From: Acanthochromis polyacanthus
Lineage: Eukaryota; Chordata; Actinopteri; Pomacentridae
Reading direction: 5' to 3'
Assembly: GCF_021347895.1 (NCBI RefSeq)
Contig: NC_067117.1
Location: forward strand, 36,710,067 to 36,774,066
Length of the DNA: 64,000 nt
A program made the translations under genes and the position numbers. Numbering within the stretch: position 1 is the stretch's first letter; the number at the start of each line of letters is the position of its first letter. Below the pieces are notes generated by a model, which was given only the letters and a program-made list of their open reading frames with translations, did not search any database and was not told where the DNA came from. Shown piece after piece: positions 32,225 to 45,107 of the stretch.

Positions 32225-32563
32225 ATTTTGTCTTCTTTTGTCACTCGAAGTAAAAGCCACTAAAAGCTGCCAACCGCTGCCAACTGTTCACTGGTTTGAA
32301 CTGGTTTGGTCTCAGGAGAGAGCGTCTCGTGGGCGGGGGCACAGGTGCACAGCATGCCATACATTGAAACCATGTCTATTTAATGTTGACATTTCAACAT
32401 TGAAAACCCAGCATCTATACAATGCTGATTCAACAACATTTTTTCAAATGTTGAAATGGTAGCTGTAATTAAATATTGAATAAACATAGATTTATCAACT
32501 TCAACCACAAATAACCAATTTCACCAAAATTCAACGTTGAATCACTGTATTTTGCTATCTGGG

Positions 32564-32960
32564 TACTGCTTTAATCACATGTAGGTTTTCTAAATGTTAC
32601 ATTAACGTGAATCAGCATCTCCACTGACAGTTTTATTAACTAAATGTACCACATTACACTGACACAACACACTTCAGCTGTTTACATGACACACAACACA
32701 AACATCGTTAGCTCAATGCTAAATTAGCTTTAGCCAGGCTACAACTGAGCAGCTAGCTCGGTTAGCATCACTAATTCACATTAAAACTAATATTTACTGG
32801 ATGCTAACTCTTCTCTGGTCAACACACACACAAATAAACTCTATTGCCATCTGGAATGGCACACATTATATCTGACACTACAGGTTTTTATAAAATGCAT
32901 TCAAACCAGCACTTAATGACATAAGGTAAAGGCAATGATGAAATGGAAAAATAAAAGGAA
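32564..32960. other. Spacer before the tandem array
   Basis: No gene. It contains ACACACACAC near 32822 and ends in an A-rich run abutting the array. Confidence 0.5.
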
Positions 32961-35451
32961 TTAAAGCTGCAAGCAGCGATGGACGGGTCCTCGCATCCAC
33001 GCTGGTCGGCGAATCCATGCACGTCCACCAGGTGGCGCTGTGACTGAGAGTGTGTGCTGGCCTCTGAATCACATCTGGACCAGAGTTTAATCACACGTAA
33101 AATTTCAGCCAGATTGGAGCATGTTCAGACTAGTTATACAGCATTTCCTGCCCATCCACCACCAGGTGGCGCTGTAACTCAGAGTGTATTTCAAACAGTG
33201 GATGTGATGAGGGCTGGACTCTGATCACTCATGAAAAGTTTCAGGCTGATTTGATCATGTAGAGGCCAGTTACACAGCATTTATTGTCCCTCCAACAGGT
33301 GGCGCTGCAACTGAGAGTGTCTGTTTTGATAACTTTTCCAAACCAAGTCCTGCTGTGTGGACTGACAAAATTTCAGGTCTCCTGGAATTATCCCCCAGGA
33401 GGTATTAACTCTCAAAAATGAGAAAAATCATCAAAAATCTCACAATTAATCCAAGATGGCCGACTTCCTGTTGGGTTTAGGACATGGCTCCAAGAGGCTT
33501 TTTTGTGCGTCCTGATGTGCTCTATAAGCCTCCCAAATTTCATGGATGTAGGTGAAACGTGCTGGGGGGGCTGTTTGTTAAAAATACTGTAGGGGGCGCT
33601 ATAGCATGTGCAGTGCCGAGATGCATACAGTGTTGTTCCTTGGGTCAATGGTGATGTGTGTGGTAATTTTTGTGAGCATTGGAGTATTCCTAACCTGTCA
33701 GAAAGGGCTTTGTTTTTCATGGCGATATTTGGTTGCTACGGCAACAGCGTTGCATGAAATGTCACACCCTTCACAGTGTGTGATTGTCAAGAGGTGAAGA
33801 CTCGACTGACCAATTTCCAGCATGATATCACCAAGTTTGGGGCCATTGTACCTGAAAATATAAGGCCTTAAACTTACTATTACCAACAGGTGGCGCTATG
33901 ACTTTTTCAGAATTTATGAGTGTGGATGTGTTCAGACTGGACCTGGTATCTGGCATGTGAAGTCTGAGGCAGATAGGATGTTGTTCAGCTGAGATATGAA
34001 TCGTTAAATTTTCATGGCGAAACATCGAAATTGGTTTGGCCGCCACAGACACGCCCTTTGATGACAAGTCACCATTTTCACTGGGATGCATCATCAATGT
34101 GTTTAGGCTGTTGTCACTGCATTTGAAGTGAATATGATCAACCGGGTAACAATAGGGCATGAAAGTGTAAAAGATGTCTATTTCCTGAAACCACAAGGTG
34201 GCGCTATGACTGTCAATGAATATCCCTATGTGGATGACATCAGGACAGGACTGTCATCATACATGTAAAGTTTCAGGCAGATTGGAACATGTTGAGAAGA
34301 ATTAGACACCAATTCCTGTTTCATGGCGAAGGATCAGTTGTTTGAGGCTCCGCCATGGCCACACCTTTTGGCTTCTGGTTGAGTTTTTGATAACTTTTCA
34401 TCAGAAAGGTCTGGTGCATGTACTGGCCAAATTTCAGTTCTCTCAGACTTATCCACTAGGAGCTATAAATTTTGACAAATGTACAGCAAATTCAAGATGG
34501 CCGACTTCCTGTTGGGTTTAGGGTGTGGCTGTGATTGACTTTTTGGTGTGTCCTGATGTGGTGCATATGCCCACCAAATATTGTAGCTGTAAATAAAACA
34601 TTGTGGAAGTTGGCCTAATGACCACTTTTTCAATTTTGCAGGTGGCGCGATAGAGCCATTTTTCCACACATATGCGCAACTCCCATAAAATATCAAATTT
34701 TTCGCCAGTCCTGATGTGCACGCCAAATTTCACGCGTTTTGGTTCATGATAAGGCCCCCAAAAAGGCAATTCATTTGCCGGGAGAAATTAATTTTGACAA
34801 ATTTACAGCAAATGGAAGATGGCCGACTTCCTGTTGGGTTTAGGGCGTGGCTGTCATTGACTTTTTGGTGTGTCCTGATGTGGTGCATATGCCCACCAAA
34901 TATTGTAGCTGTAAATGAAACATTGTGGAAGTTAGCCTAATGACCACTTTTCAATTTTGCAGGTGGCGCTATAGAGCCATTTTGCCACACACATAAGCAA
35001 CTCCCATAAAATATCAAATTTTTCGCCAGTCCTGATGTGCACGCCAAATTTCACGCGTTTTGGAATATGATAAGGCCGCCAAAAAGGCAATTCATTTGCC
35101 GAGGAGCGATTAAGTTTGAAAAATTTACAGCAAATTGAAGATGGCCGACTTCCTGTTGGGTTTAGGGCGTGGCTGTAATTGACTTTTTGGTGTGTCCGGA
35201 TGTTCTGCATATGCCCACCAAATATTGTAGCTGTACATGAAACATTGTGGCAGTTGGCCTAATGACTACTTTTTCAACTTTGCAGGTGGCGCTATAGAGC
35301 CATTTTGCGACGCACATGCGCAACTCCCATAAAATATCAAATTTTTCGCCAGTCCTGATGTGCATGCCAAATTTCACGCGTTTTGGAGTATGATAAGGCC
35401 GCCAAAAAGGCAATTTACTTTACGGGAGAAAAAAAAAAAAAATAATAATAA
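32961..35451 (+). repeat. Array unit 1 (2491 bp)
   Basis: It lacks about 160 bp present in the other units (jump at 33321-33325 from GAGTGTCTGTT to TTGATAAC) but has three ~325-bp subrepeats at its 3' end. Sequence variants resemble units 4 and 5 in the 5' part (CCCATCCACCACCAGG). Confidence 0.9.
33451..33472 (+). promoter_or_regulatory. YY1-like plus ETS-like box (example in unit 1)
   Basis: CAAGATGGCCGACTTCCTGT combines AAGATGGC (the YY1 consensus core) with ACTTCCTG (ETS-type). The same block recurs in the ~325-bp subrepeats at about 34493, 34816 and 35138, and in every unit. Unit 6 carries AAGATCGCC at the corresponding first site (~45760), which breaks the YY1 core. Confidence 0.45.
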
Positions 35452-38102
35452 TTAAAGCTGCAAGTAGCGATGGACGGGTCCTCGCATCCACGCTGGTCGG
35501 TGAATCCACGCACGTCCACCAGGTGGCGCTGTGACTGAGAGTGTATGTCGGCCTCTGAATCGCATCTGGACCAGAGTCCAATCATACATGTAAAATTTCA
35601 GCCAGACTGTAGCATGTTCAGAGCAGTTATAGAGCATTTCCTGTCTATCCACCAGGTGGCGCTGTAACTCAGAGTGTATTTCACACAGTGGATGTGATGA
35701 GGGTTGGACTCTGATCACTCATGAAAAGTTTCAGGCTGATTTGATGATGTAGAGGCCAGTTATACAGTATTTACTGTCCCTCCAACAGGTGGCGCCGCGA
35801 CTGAGAGTGTCTGTTGGCCTGTAGATGTGATCAGGATTGGATTGTGATCACACATGGAAAGTTTGAGGCAGATTGGAGCATGCAGAGGAGAGTTATACAG
35901 CAGTTGATGTTTCATGGCGAAGCATCAAAACGCTGATGGTCGCCATGGCCACGCCATTTGGCTTCTGGTTAAACTTTTGATAACTTTTCATCACCAAGTC
36001 CTGCTGTGTGGACTGACAAAATTTCAGGTCTCCTGGAATTATCCCCTAGGAGGTATTAACTCTCAAAAATGAGAAAAATCATCAAAAATCTCACAATTAA
36101 TCCAAGATGGCCGACTTCCTGTTGGGTTTAGGACATGGCTCCAAGAGGCTTTTTTGTGCGTCCTGATGTGCTCTATAAGCCTCCCAAACTTCATGGATGT
36201 AGGTGAAACGTGCTGGGGGGGCTGTTTGTTAAAAATACTGTAGGGGGCGCTATAGCATGTGCAGTGCCGAGATGCGTACGGTGTCGTTCCTTGGGTCAAT
36301 GGTGATGTGTGTGGTAATTTTTGTGAGCATTGGAGTATTTCTAACCTGTCAAATAGCACTTTGTTTTTCATGGCGATATTTGGTTGCTACGGCAACAGCA
36401 TTGCATGAAATGTCACACCCTTGACAATGTGGGATTGTCAAGAGGTGAAGACTCGACTGACCAATTTCCAGCATGATATCACCACGTTTGGGGCCATTGT
36501 ACCTGAAAATATAAGGCCTTAAACTTACTATTACCAACAGGTGGCGCTATGACTTTTTCAAAATTTATGAGTGTGGATGTGTTCAGACTGGACCTGGTAT
36601 CCAGCATGTGAAGTCTGAGGCAGATAGGATGTTGTTCAGCTGAGATATGAATCGTTAAATTTTCATGGCGAAACATCGAAATTGGTTTGGCCGCCACAGA
36701 CACGCCCTTTGATGACAAGTCACCATTTTCACTGGGATGCATCATCAATGTGTTTAGGCTGTTGTCACTGCATTTGAAGTGAATATGATCAACCGGGTAA
36801 CAATAGGGCATGAAAGTGTAAAAGATGTCTATTTCCTGAAACCACAAGGTGGCGCTATGACTGTCAATGAATATCCCTATGTGGATGACATCAGGACAGG
36901 ACTGTCATCATACATGTAAAGTTTCAGGCAGATTAGAGCATGTTGAGAAGAATTAGACACCACTTCCTGTTTCATGGCGAAGGATCAGTTGTTTGAGGCT
37001 CCGCCATGGCCACACCTTTTGGCTTCTGGTTGAGTTTTTGATAACTTTTCATCAGAAAGGTCTGGTGCATGTACTGGCCAAATTTCAGTTCTCTCAGACT
37101 TATCCACTAGGAGCTATAAATTTTGACAAATGTACAGCAAATTCAAGATGGCCGACTTCCTGTTGGGTTTAGGGTGTGGCTGTGATTGACTTTTTGGTGT
37201 GTCCTGATGTGGTGCATATGCCCACCAAATATTGTAGCTGTAAATAAAACATTGTGGAAGTTGGCCTAATGACCACTTTTTCAATTTTGCAGGTGGCGCG
37301 ATAGAGCCATTTTTCCACACATATGCGCAACTCCCATAAAATATCAAATTTTTCGCCAGTCCTGATGTGCACGCCAAATTTCACGCGTTTTGGTTCATGA
37401 TAAGGCCCCCAAAAAGGCAATTCATTTGCCGGGAGAAATTAATTTTGACAAATTTACAGCAAATGGAAGATGGCCGACTTCCTGTTGGGTTTAGGGCGTG
37501 GCTGTCATTGACTTTTTGGTGTGTCCTGATGTGGTGCATATGCCCACCAAATATTGTAGCTGTAAATGAAACATTGTGGAAGTTAGCCTAATGACCACTT
37601 TTCAATTTTGCAGGTGGCGCTATAGAGCCATTTTGCCACACACATGCGCAACTCCCATAAAATATCAAATTTTTCGCCAGTCCTGATGTGCACGCCAAAT
37701 TTCACGCGTTTTGGAATATGATAAGGCCGCCAAAAAGGCAATTCATTTGCCGAGGAGCGATTAAGTTTGAAAAATTTACAGCAAATTGAAGATGGCCGAC
37801 TTCCTGTTGGGTTTAGGGCGTGGCTGTAATTGACTTTTTGGTGTGTCCGGATGTTCTGCATATGCCCACCAAATATTGTAGCTGTACATGAAACATTGTG
37901 GCAGTTGGCCTAATGACTACTTTTTCAACTTTGCAGGTGGCGCTATAGAGCCATTTTGCGACGCACATGCGCAACTCCCATAAAATATCAAATTTTTCGC
38001 CAGTCCTGATGTGCATGCCAAATTTCACGCGTTTTGGAGTATGATAAGGCCGCCAAAAAGGCAATTTACTTTACGGGAGAAAAAAAAAAATAATAATAAT
38101 AA
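35452..38102 (+). repeat. Array unit 2 (2651 bp)
   Basis: Three subrepeats. It shares private variants with unit 3 (AAGTAGCGATGG start, GGCGCCGCGACTG, TGCGTACGGTGTCG). Units 2 and 3 are nearly identical over most of their length, pointing to a recent duplication. Confidence 0.9.
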
Positions 38103-40440
38103 TTAAAGCTGCAAGTAGCGATGGACGGGTCCTCGCATCCACGCTGGTCGGTGAATCCACGCACGTCCACCAGGTGGCGCTGTGACTGAGAGTGTATGTC
38201 GGCCTCTGAATCGCATCTGGACCAGAGTCCAATCATACATGTAAAATTTCAGCCAGACTGTAGCATGTTCAGAGCAGTTATAGAGCATTTCCTGTCTATC
38301 CACCAGGTGGCGCTGTAACTCAGAGTGTATTTCACACAGTGGATGTGATGAGGGTTGTACTCTGATCACTCATGAAAAGTTTCAGGCTGATTTGATGATG
38401 TAGAGGCCAGTTATACAGTATTTACTGTCCCTCCAACAGGTGGCGCCGCGACTGAGAGTGTCTGTTGGCCTGTAGATGTGATCAGGATTGGATTGTGATC
38501 ACACATGGAAAGTTTGAGGCAGATTGGAGCATGCAGAGGAGAGTTATACAGCAGTTGATGTTTCATGGCGAAGCATCAAAACGCTGATGGTCGCCATGGC
38601 CACGCCATTTGGCTTCTGGTTAAACTTTTGATAACTTTTCATCACCAAGTCCTGCTGTGTGGACTGACAAAATTTCAGGTCTCCTGGAATTATCCCCTAG
38701 GAGGTATTAACTCTCAAAAATGAGAAAAATCATCAAAAATCTCACAATTAATCCAAGATGGCCGACTTCCTGTTGGGTTTAGGACATGGCTCCAAGAGGC
38801 TTTTTTGTGCGTCCTGATGTGCTCTATAAGCCTCCCAAACTTCATGGATGTAGGTGAAACGTGCTGGGGGGGCTGTTTGTTAAAAATACTGTAGGGGGCG
38901 CTATAGCATGTGCAGTGCCGAGATGCGTACGGTGTCGTTCCTTGGGTCAATGGTGATGTGTGTGGTAATTTTTGTGAGCATTGGAGTATTTCTAACCTGT
39001 CAAATAGCACTTTGTTTTTCATGGCGATATTTGGTTGCTACGGCAACAGCATTGCATGAAATGTCACACCCTTGACAATGTGGGATTGTCAAGAGGTGAA
39101 GACTCGACTGACCAATTTCCAGCATGATATCACCACGTTTGGGGCCATTGTACCTGAAAATATAAGGCCTTAAACTTACTATTACCAACAGGTGGCGCTA
39201 TGACTTTTTCAAAATTTATGAGTGTGGATGTGTTCAGACTGGACCTGGTATCCAGCATGTGAAGTCTGAGGCAGATAGGATGTTGTTCAGCTGAGATATG
39301 AATCGTTAAATTTTCATGGCGAAACATCGAAATTGGTTTGGCCGCCACAGACACGCCCTTTGATGACAAGTCACCATTTTCACTGGGATGCATCATCAAT
39401 GTGTTTAGGCTGTTGTCACTGCATTTGAAGTGAATATGATCAACCGGGTAACAATAGGGCATGAAAGTGTAAAAGATGTCTATTTCCTGAAACCACAAGG
39501 TGGCGCTATGACTGTCAATGAATATCCCTATGTGGATGACATCAGGACAGGACTGTCATCATACATGTAAAGTTTCAGGCAGATTAGAGCATGTTGAGAA
39601 GAATTAGACACCACTTCCTGTTTCATGGCGAAGGATCAGTTGTTTGAGGCTCCGCCATGGCCACACCTTTTGGCTTCTGGTTGAGTTTTTGATAACTTTT
39701 CATCAGAAAGGTCTGGTGCATGTACTGGCCAAATTTCAGTTCTCTCAGACTTATCCACTAGGAGCTATAAATTTTGACAAATGTACAGCAAATTCAAGAT
39801 GGCCGACTTCCTGTTGGGTTTAGGGTGTGGCTGTGATTGACTTTTTGGTGTGTCCTGATGTGGTGCATATGCCCACCAAATATTGTAGCTGTAAATAAAA
39901 CATTGTGGAAGTTGGCCTAATGACCACTTTTTCAATTTTGCAGGTGGCGCTATAGAGCCATTTTTCCACACATATGCGCAACTCCCATAAAATATCAAAT
40001 TTTTCGCCAGTCCTGATGTGCACGCCAAATTTCACGCGTTTTGGAATATGATAAGGCCGCCAAAAAGGCAATTCATTTCCCGAGGAGCGATTAAGTTTGA
40101 AAAATTTACAGCAAATGGAAGATGGCCGACTTCCTGTTGGGTTTAGGGCATGGCTGTAATTGACTTTTTGGTGTGTCCGGATGTTCTGCATATGCCCACC
40201 AAATATTGTAGCTGTACATGAAACATTGTGGCAGTTGGCCTAATGACTACTTTTTCAACTTTGCAGGTGGCGCTATAGAGCCATTTTGCCACGCACATGC
40301 GCAACTCCCATAAAATATCAAATTTTTCGCCAGTCCTGATGTGCATGCCAAATTTCACGCGTTTTGGAGTATGATAAGGCCGCCAAAAAGCCAATTTACT
40401 TTACGGGAGAAAAAAAAAAAAATAATAATAATAATAATAA
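38103..40440 (+). repeat. Array unit 3 (2338 bp)
   Basis: Near-copy of unit 2 but with two subrepeats instead of three. The junction subrepeat (39950-40080) is a hybrid of subrepeats 1 and 2 of unit 2. This is the product expected of unequal exchange within the subrepeat tract. Confidence 0.9.
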
Positions 40441-42774
40441 TTAAAGCTGCAAGCAGCGATGGACGGGTCCTCGCATCCACGCTGGTCGGCGAATCCATGC
40501 ACGTCCACCAGGTGGCACTGTGACTGAGAGTGTGTGCTGGCCTCTGAATCACATCTGGACCAGAGTTTAATCACACGTAAAATTTCAGCCAGATTGGAGC
40601 ATGTTCAGACTAGTTATACAGCATTTCCTGCCCATCCACCACCAGGTGGCGCTGTAACTCAGAGTGTATTTCAAACAGTGGATGTGATGAGGGCTGGACT
40701 CTGATCACTCATGAAAAGTTTCAGGCTGATTTGATGATGTAGAGGCCAGTTATACAGCATTTACTGTCCCTCCAACAGGTGGCGCTGCAACTGAGAGTGT
40801 CTGTTGGCCTGTAGATGTGATCAGGATTGGATTGTGATCACACATGGAAAGTTTGAGGCAGATTGGAGCATGCAGAGGAGAGTTATACAGCAGTTGTTGT
40901 TTCATGGCGAAGCATCAAAACTCTAATGGTCGCCATGGCCACACCATTTGGCTTCTGGTTAAACTTTTGATAACTTTTCCAAACCAAGTCCTGCTGTGTG
41001 GACTGACAAAATTTCAGGTCTCCTGGAATTATCCCCAAGGAGGTATTAACTCTCAAAAATGAGAAAAATCATCAAAAATCTCACAATTAATCCAAGATGG
41101 CCGACTTCCTGTTGGGTTTAGGACATGGCTCCAAGAGGCTTTTTTGTGCGTCCTGATGTGCTCTATAAGCCTCCCAAATTTCATGGATGTAGGTGAAACG
41201 TGCTGGGGGGGCTGTTTGTTAAAAATACTGTAGGGGGCGCTATAGCATGTGCAGTGCCGAGATGCATACAGTGTTGTTCCTTGGGTCAATGGTGATGTGT
41301 GTGGTAATTTTTGTGAGCATTGGAGTATTCCTAATCTGTCAGAAAGGGCTTTGTTTTTCATGGCGATATTTGGTTGCTACGGCAACAGCGTTGCATGAAA
41401 TGTCACACCCTTCACAGTGTGTGATTGTCAAGAGGTGAAGACTCGACTGACCAATTTCCAGCATGATATCACCAAGTTTGGGGCCATTGTACCTGAAAAT
41501 ATAAGGCCTTAAACTTACTATTACCAACAGGTGGCGCTATGACTTTTTCAAAATTTATGAGTGTGGATGTGTTCAGACTGGACCTGGTATCCAGCATGTG
41601 AAGTCTGAGGCAGATAGGATGTTGTTCAGCTGAGATATGAATCGTTAAATTTTCATGGCGAAACATCGAAATTGGTTTGGCCGCCACAGACACGCCCTTT
41701 GATGACAAGTCACCATTTTCACTGGGATGCATCATCAATGTGTTTAGGCTGTTGTCACTGCATTTGAAGTGAATATGATCAACCGGGTAACAATAGGGCA
41801 TGAAAGTGTAAAAGATGTCTATTTCCTGAAACCACAAGGTGGCGCTATGACTGTCAATGAATATCCCTATGTGGATGACATCAGGACAGGACTGTCATCA
41901 TACATGTACAGTTTCAGGCAGATTAGAGCATGTTGAGAAGAATTAGACACCAATTCCTGTTTCATGGCGAAGGATCAGTTGTTTGAGGCTCCGCCATGGC
42001 CACACCTTTTGGCTTCTGGTTGAGTTTTTGATAACTTTTCATCAGAAAGGTCTGGTGCATGTACTGGCCAAATTTCAGTTCTCTCAGACTTATCCACTAG
42101 GAGCTATAAATTTTGACAAATGTACAGCAAATTCAAGATGGCCGACTTCCTGTTGGGTTTAGGGTGTGGCTGTGATTGACTTTTTGGTGTGTCCTGATGT
42201 GGTGCATATGCCCACCAAATATTGTAGCTGTAAATAAAACATTGTGGAAGTTGGCCTAATGACCACTTTTTCAATTTTGCAGGTGGCGCTATAGAGCCAT
42301 TTTTTCACACATATGCGCAACTCCCATAAAATATCAAATTTTTCGCCAGTCCTAATGTGCACGCCAAATTTCACGCGTTTTGGTTCATGATAAGGCCCCC
42401 AAAAAGGCAATTCATTTGCCGGGAGAAATTAATTTTGACAAATTTACAGCAAATGGAAGATGGCCGACTTCCTGTTGGGTTTAGGGCGTGGCTGTAATTG
42501 ACTTTTTGGTGTGTCCTGATGTTGTGCATATGCCCACCAAATATTGTAGCTGTACATGAAACATTGTGGCAGTTGGCCTAATGACTACTTTTTCAACTTT
42601 GTAGGTGGCGCTATAGAGCCATTTTGCCACGCACATGCGCAACTCCCATAAAATATCAAATTTTTCGCCAGTCCTGATGTGCATGCCAAATTTCACGCGT
42701 TTTGGAGTATGATAAGGCCGCCAAAAAGCCAATTTACTTTACGGGAGAAAAAAAAAAAAAAATAATAATAATAA
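40441..42774 (+). repeat. Array unit 4 (2334 bp)
   Basis: Two subrepeats. It follows the unit 1 and 5 variant pattern (AAGCAGCGATGG, GATGCATACAGTGTTG). Confidence 0.9.
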
Positions 42775-45107
42775 TTAAAGCTGCAAGCAGCGATGGACGG
42801 GTCCTCGCATCCACGCTGGTCGGCGAATCCATGCACGTTCACCAGGTGGCACTGTGACTGAGAGTGTGTGTCGGCCTCTGAATCACATCTGGACCAGAGT
42901 TTAATCACACGTAAAATTTCAGCCAGATTGGAGCATGTTCAGACTAGTTATACAGCATTTCCTGCCCATCCACCACCAGGTGGCGCTGTAACTCAGAGTG
43001 TATTTCAAACAGTGGATGTGATGAGGGCTGGACTCTGATCACTCATGAAAAGTTTCAGGCTGATTTGATCATGTAGAGGCCAGTTATACAGCATTTATTG
43101 TCCCTCCAACAGGTGGCGCTGCAACTGAGAGTGTCTGTTGGCCTGTAGATGTGATCAGGATTGGATTGTGATCACACATGGAAAGTTTGAGGCAGATTGG
43201 AGCATGCAGAGGAGAGTTATACAGCAGTTGTTGTTTCATGGCGAAGCATCAAAACTCTAATGGTTGCCATGGCCACGCCATTTGGCTTCTGGTTAAACTT
43301 TTGATAACTTTTCCAAACCAAGTCCTGCTGTGTGGACTGACAAAATTTCAGGTCTCCTGGAATTATCCCCTAGGAGGTATTAACTCTCAAAAATGAGAAA
43401 AATCATCAAAAATCTCACAATTAATCCAAGATGGCCGACTTCCTGTTGGGTTTAGGACATGGCTCCAAGAGGCTTTTTTGTGCATCCTGATGTGCTCTAT
43501 AAGCCTCCCAAATTTCATGGATGTAGGTGAAACGTGCTGGGGGGGCTGTTTGTTAAAAATACTGTAGGGGGCGCTATAGCATGTGCAGTGCCGAGATGCA
43601 TACAGTATTGTTCCTTGGGTCAATGGTGATGTGTGTGGTAATTTTTGTGAGCATTGGAGTATTCCTAACCTGTCAGAAAGGGCTTTGTTTTTCATGGCGA
43701 TATTTGGTTGCTACGGCAACAGCGTTGCATGAAATGTCACACCCTTCACAGTGTGTGATTGTCAAGAGGTGAAGACTCGACTGACCAATTTCCAGCATGA
43801 TATCACCAAGTTTGGGGCCATTGTACCTGAAAATATAAGGCCTTAAACTTACTATTACCAACAGGTGGCGCTATGACTTTTTCAAAATTTATGAGTGTGG
43901 ATGTGTTCAGACTGGACCTGGTATCTGGCATGTGAAGTCTGAGGCAGATAGGATGTTGTTCAGCTGAGATATGAATCGTTAAATTTTCATGGCGAAACAT
44001 CGAAATTGGTTTGGCCGCCACAGACACGCCCTTTGATGACAAGTCACCATTTTCACTGGGATGCATCATCAATGTGTTTAGGCTGTTGTCACTGCATTTG
44101 AAGTGAATATGATCAACCGGGTAACAATAGGGCATGAAAGTGTAAAATATGTCTATTTCCTGAAACCACAAGGTGGCGCTATGACTGTCAATGAATATCC
44201 CTATGTGGATGACATCAGGACAGGACTGTCATCATACATGTAAAGTTTCAGGCAGATTGGAGCATGTTGAGAAGAATTAGACACCAATTCCTGTTTCATG
44301 GCGAAGGATCAGTTGTTTGAGGCTCCGCCATGGCCACACCTTTTGGCTTCTGGTTGAGTTTTTGATAACTTTTCATCAGAAAGGTCTGGTGAATGTACTG
44401 GCCAAATTTCAGTTCTCTCAGACTTATCCACTAGGAGCTATAAATTTTGACAAATGTACAGCAAATTCAAGATGGCCGACTTCCTGTTGGGTTTAGGGTG
44501 TGGCTGTGATTGACTTTTTGGTGTGTCCTGATGTGGTGCATATGCCCACCAAATATTGTAGCTGTAAATAAAACATTGTGGAAGTTGGCCTAATGACCAC
44601 TTTTTCAATTTTGCAGGTGGCGCTATAGAGCCATTTTTCCACACATATGCGCAACTCCCATAAAATATCAAATTTTTCGCCAGTCCTGATGTGCACGCCA
44701 AATTTCACGCGTTTTGGTTCATGATAAGGCCGCCAAAAAGGCAAGTCATTTCCCGAGGAGCGATTAAGTTTGAAAAATTTCAGCAAATTGAAGATGGCCG
44801 ACTTCCTGTTGGGTTTAGGGCGTGGCTGTAATTGACTTTTTGGTGTGTCCAGATGTTCTGCATATGCCCACCAAATATTGTAGCTGTACATGAAACATTG
44901 TGGCAGTTGGCCTAATGACTACTTTTTCAAGTTTGCAGGTGGCGCTATAGAGCCATTTTGCCACGCACATGCGCAACTCCCATAAAATATCAAATTTTTC
45001 GCCAGTCCTGATGTGCATGCCAAATTTCACGCGTTTTGGAGTATGATAAGGCCGCCAAAAAGCCAATTTACTTTACGGGAGAAAAAAAAAAAAAATAATA
45101 ATAATAA
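42775..45107 (+). repeat. Array unit 5 (2333 bp)
   Basis: Two subrepeats. Variants are as in units 1 and 4. The first CTCF-like box is altered (TTCACCAGGTGGCACT). Confidence 0.9.

Larger units (their letters stand above)
28939..32563 (-). mobile_element. 3.6-kb TIR element carrying a spliced DUF4806-type gene
   Basis: The left end CCCAGAAAGCAAAAATCCAT and the right end (reversed) CCCAGATAGCAAAATACAGT are inverted repeats. TA flanks both sides. Both subterminal regions are made of ATTGAATCAACATTG-type repeats (28955-29225 and 32380-32545), in inverted relation. A minus-strand multi-exon gene lies between them, its putative first exon ~340 bp inside the right end. A 113-bp hAT MITE and a (TCTA)n tract sit in the noncoding parts. 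No classical transposase is visible, and the superfamily is not recognised. Confidence 0.6.
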
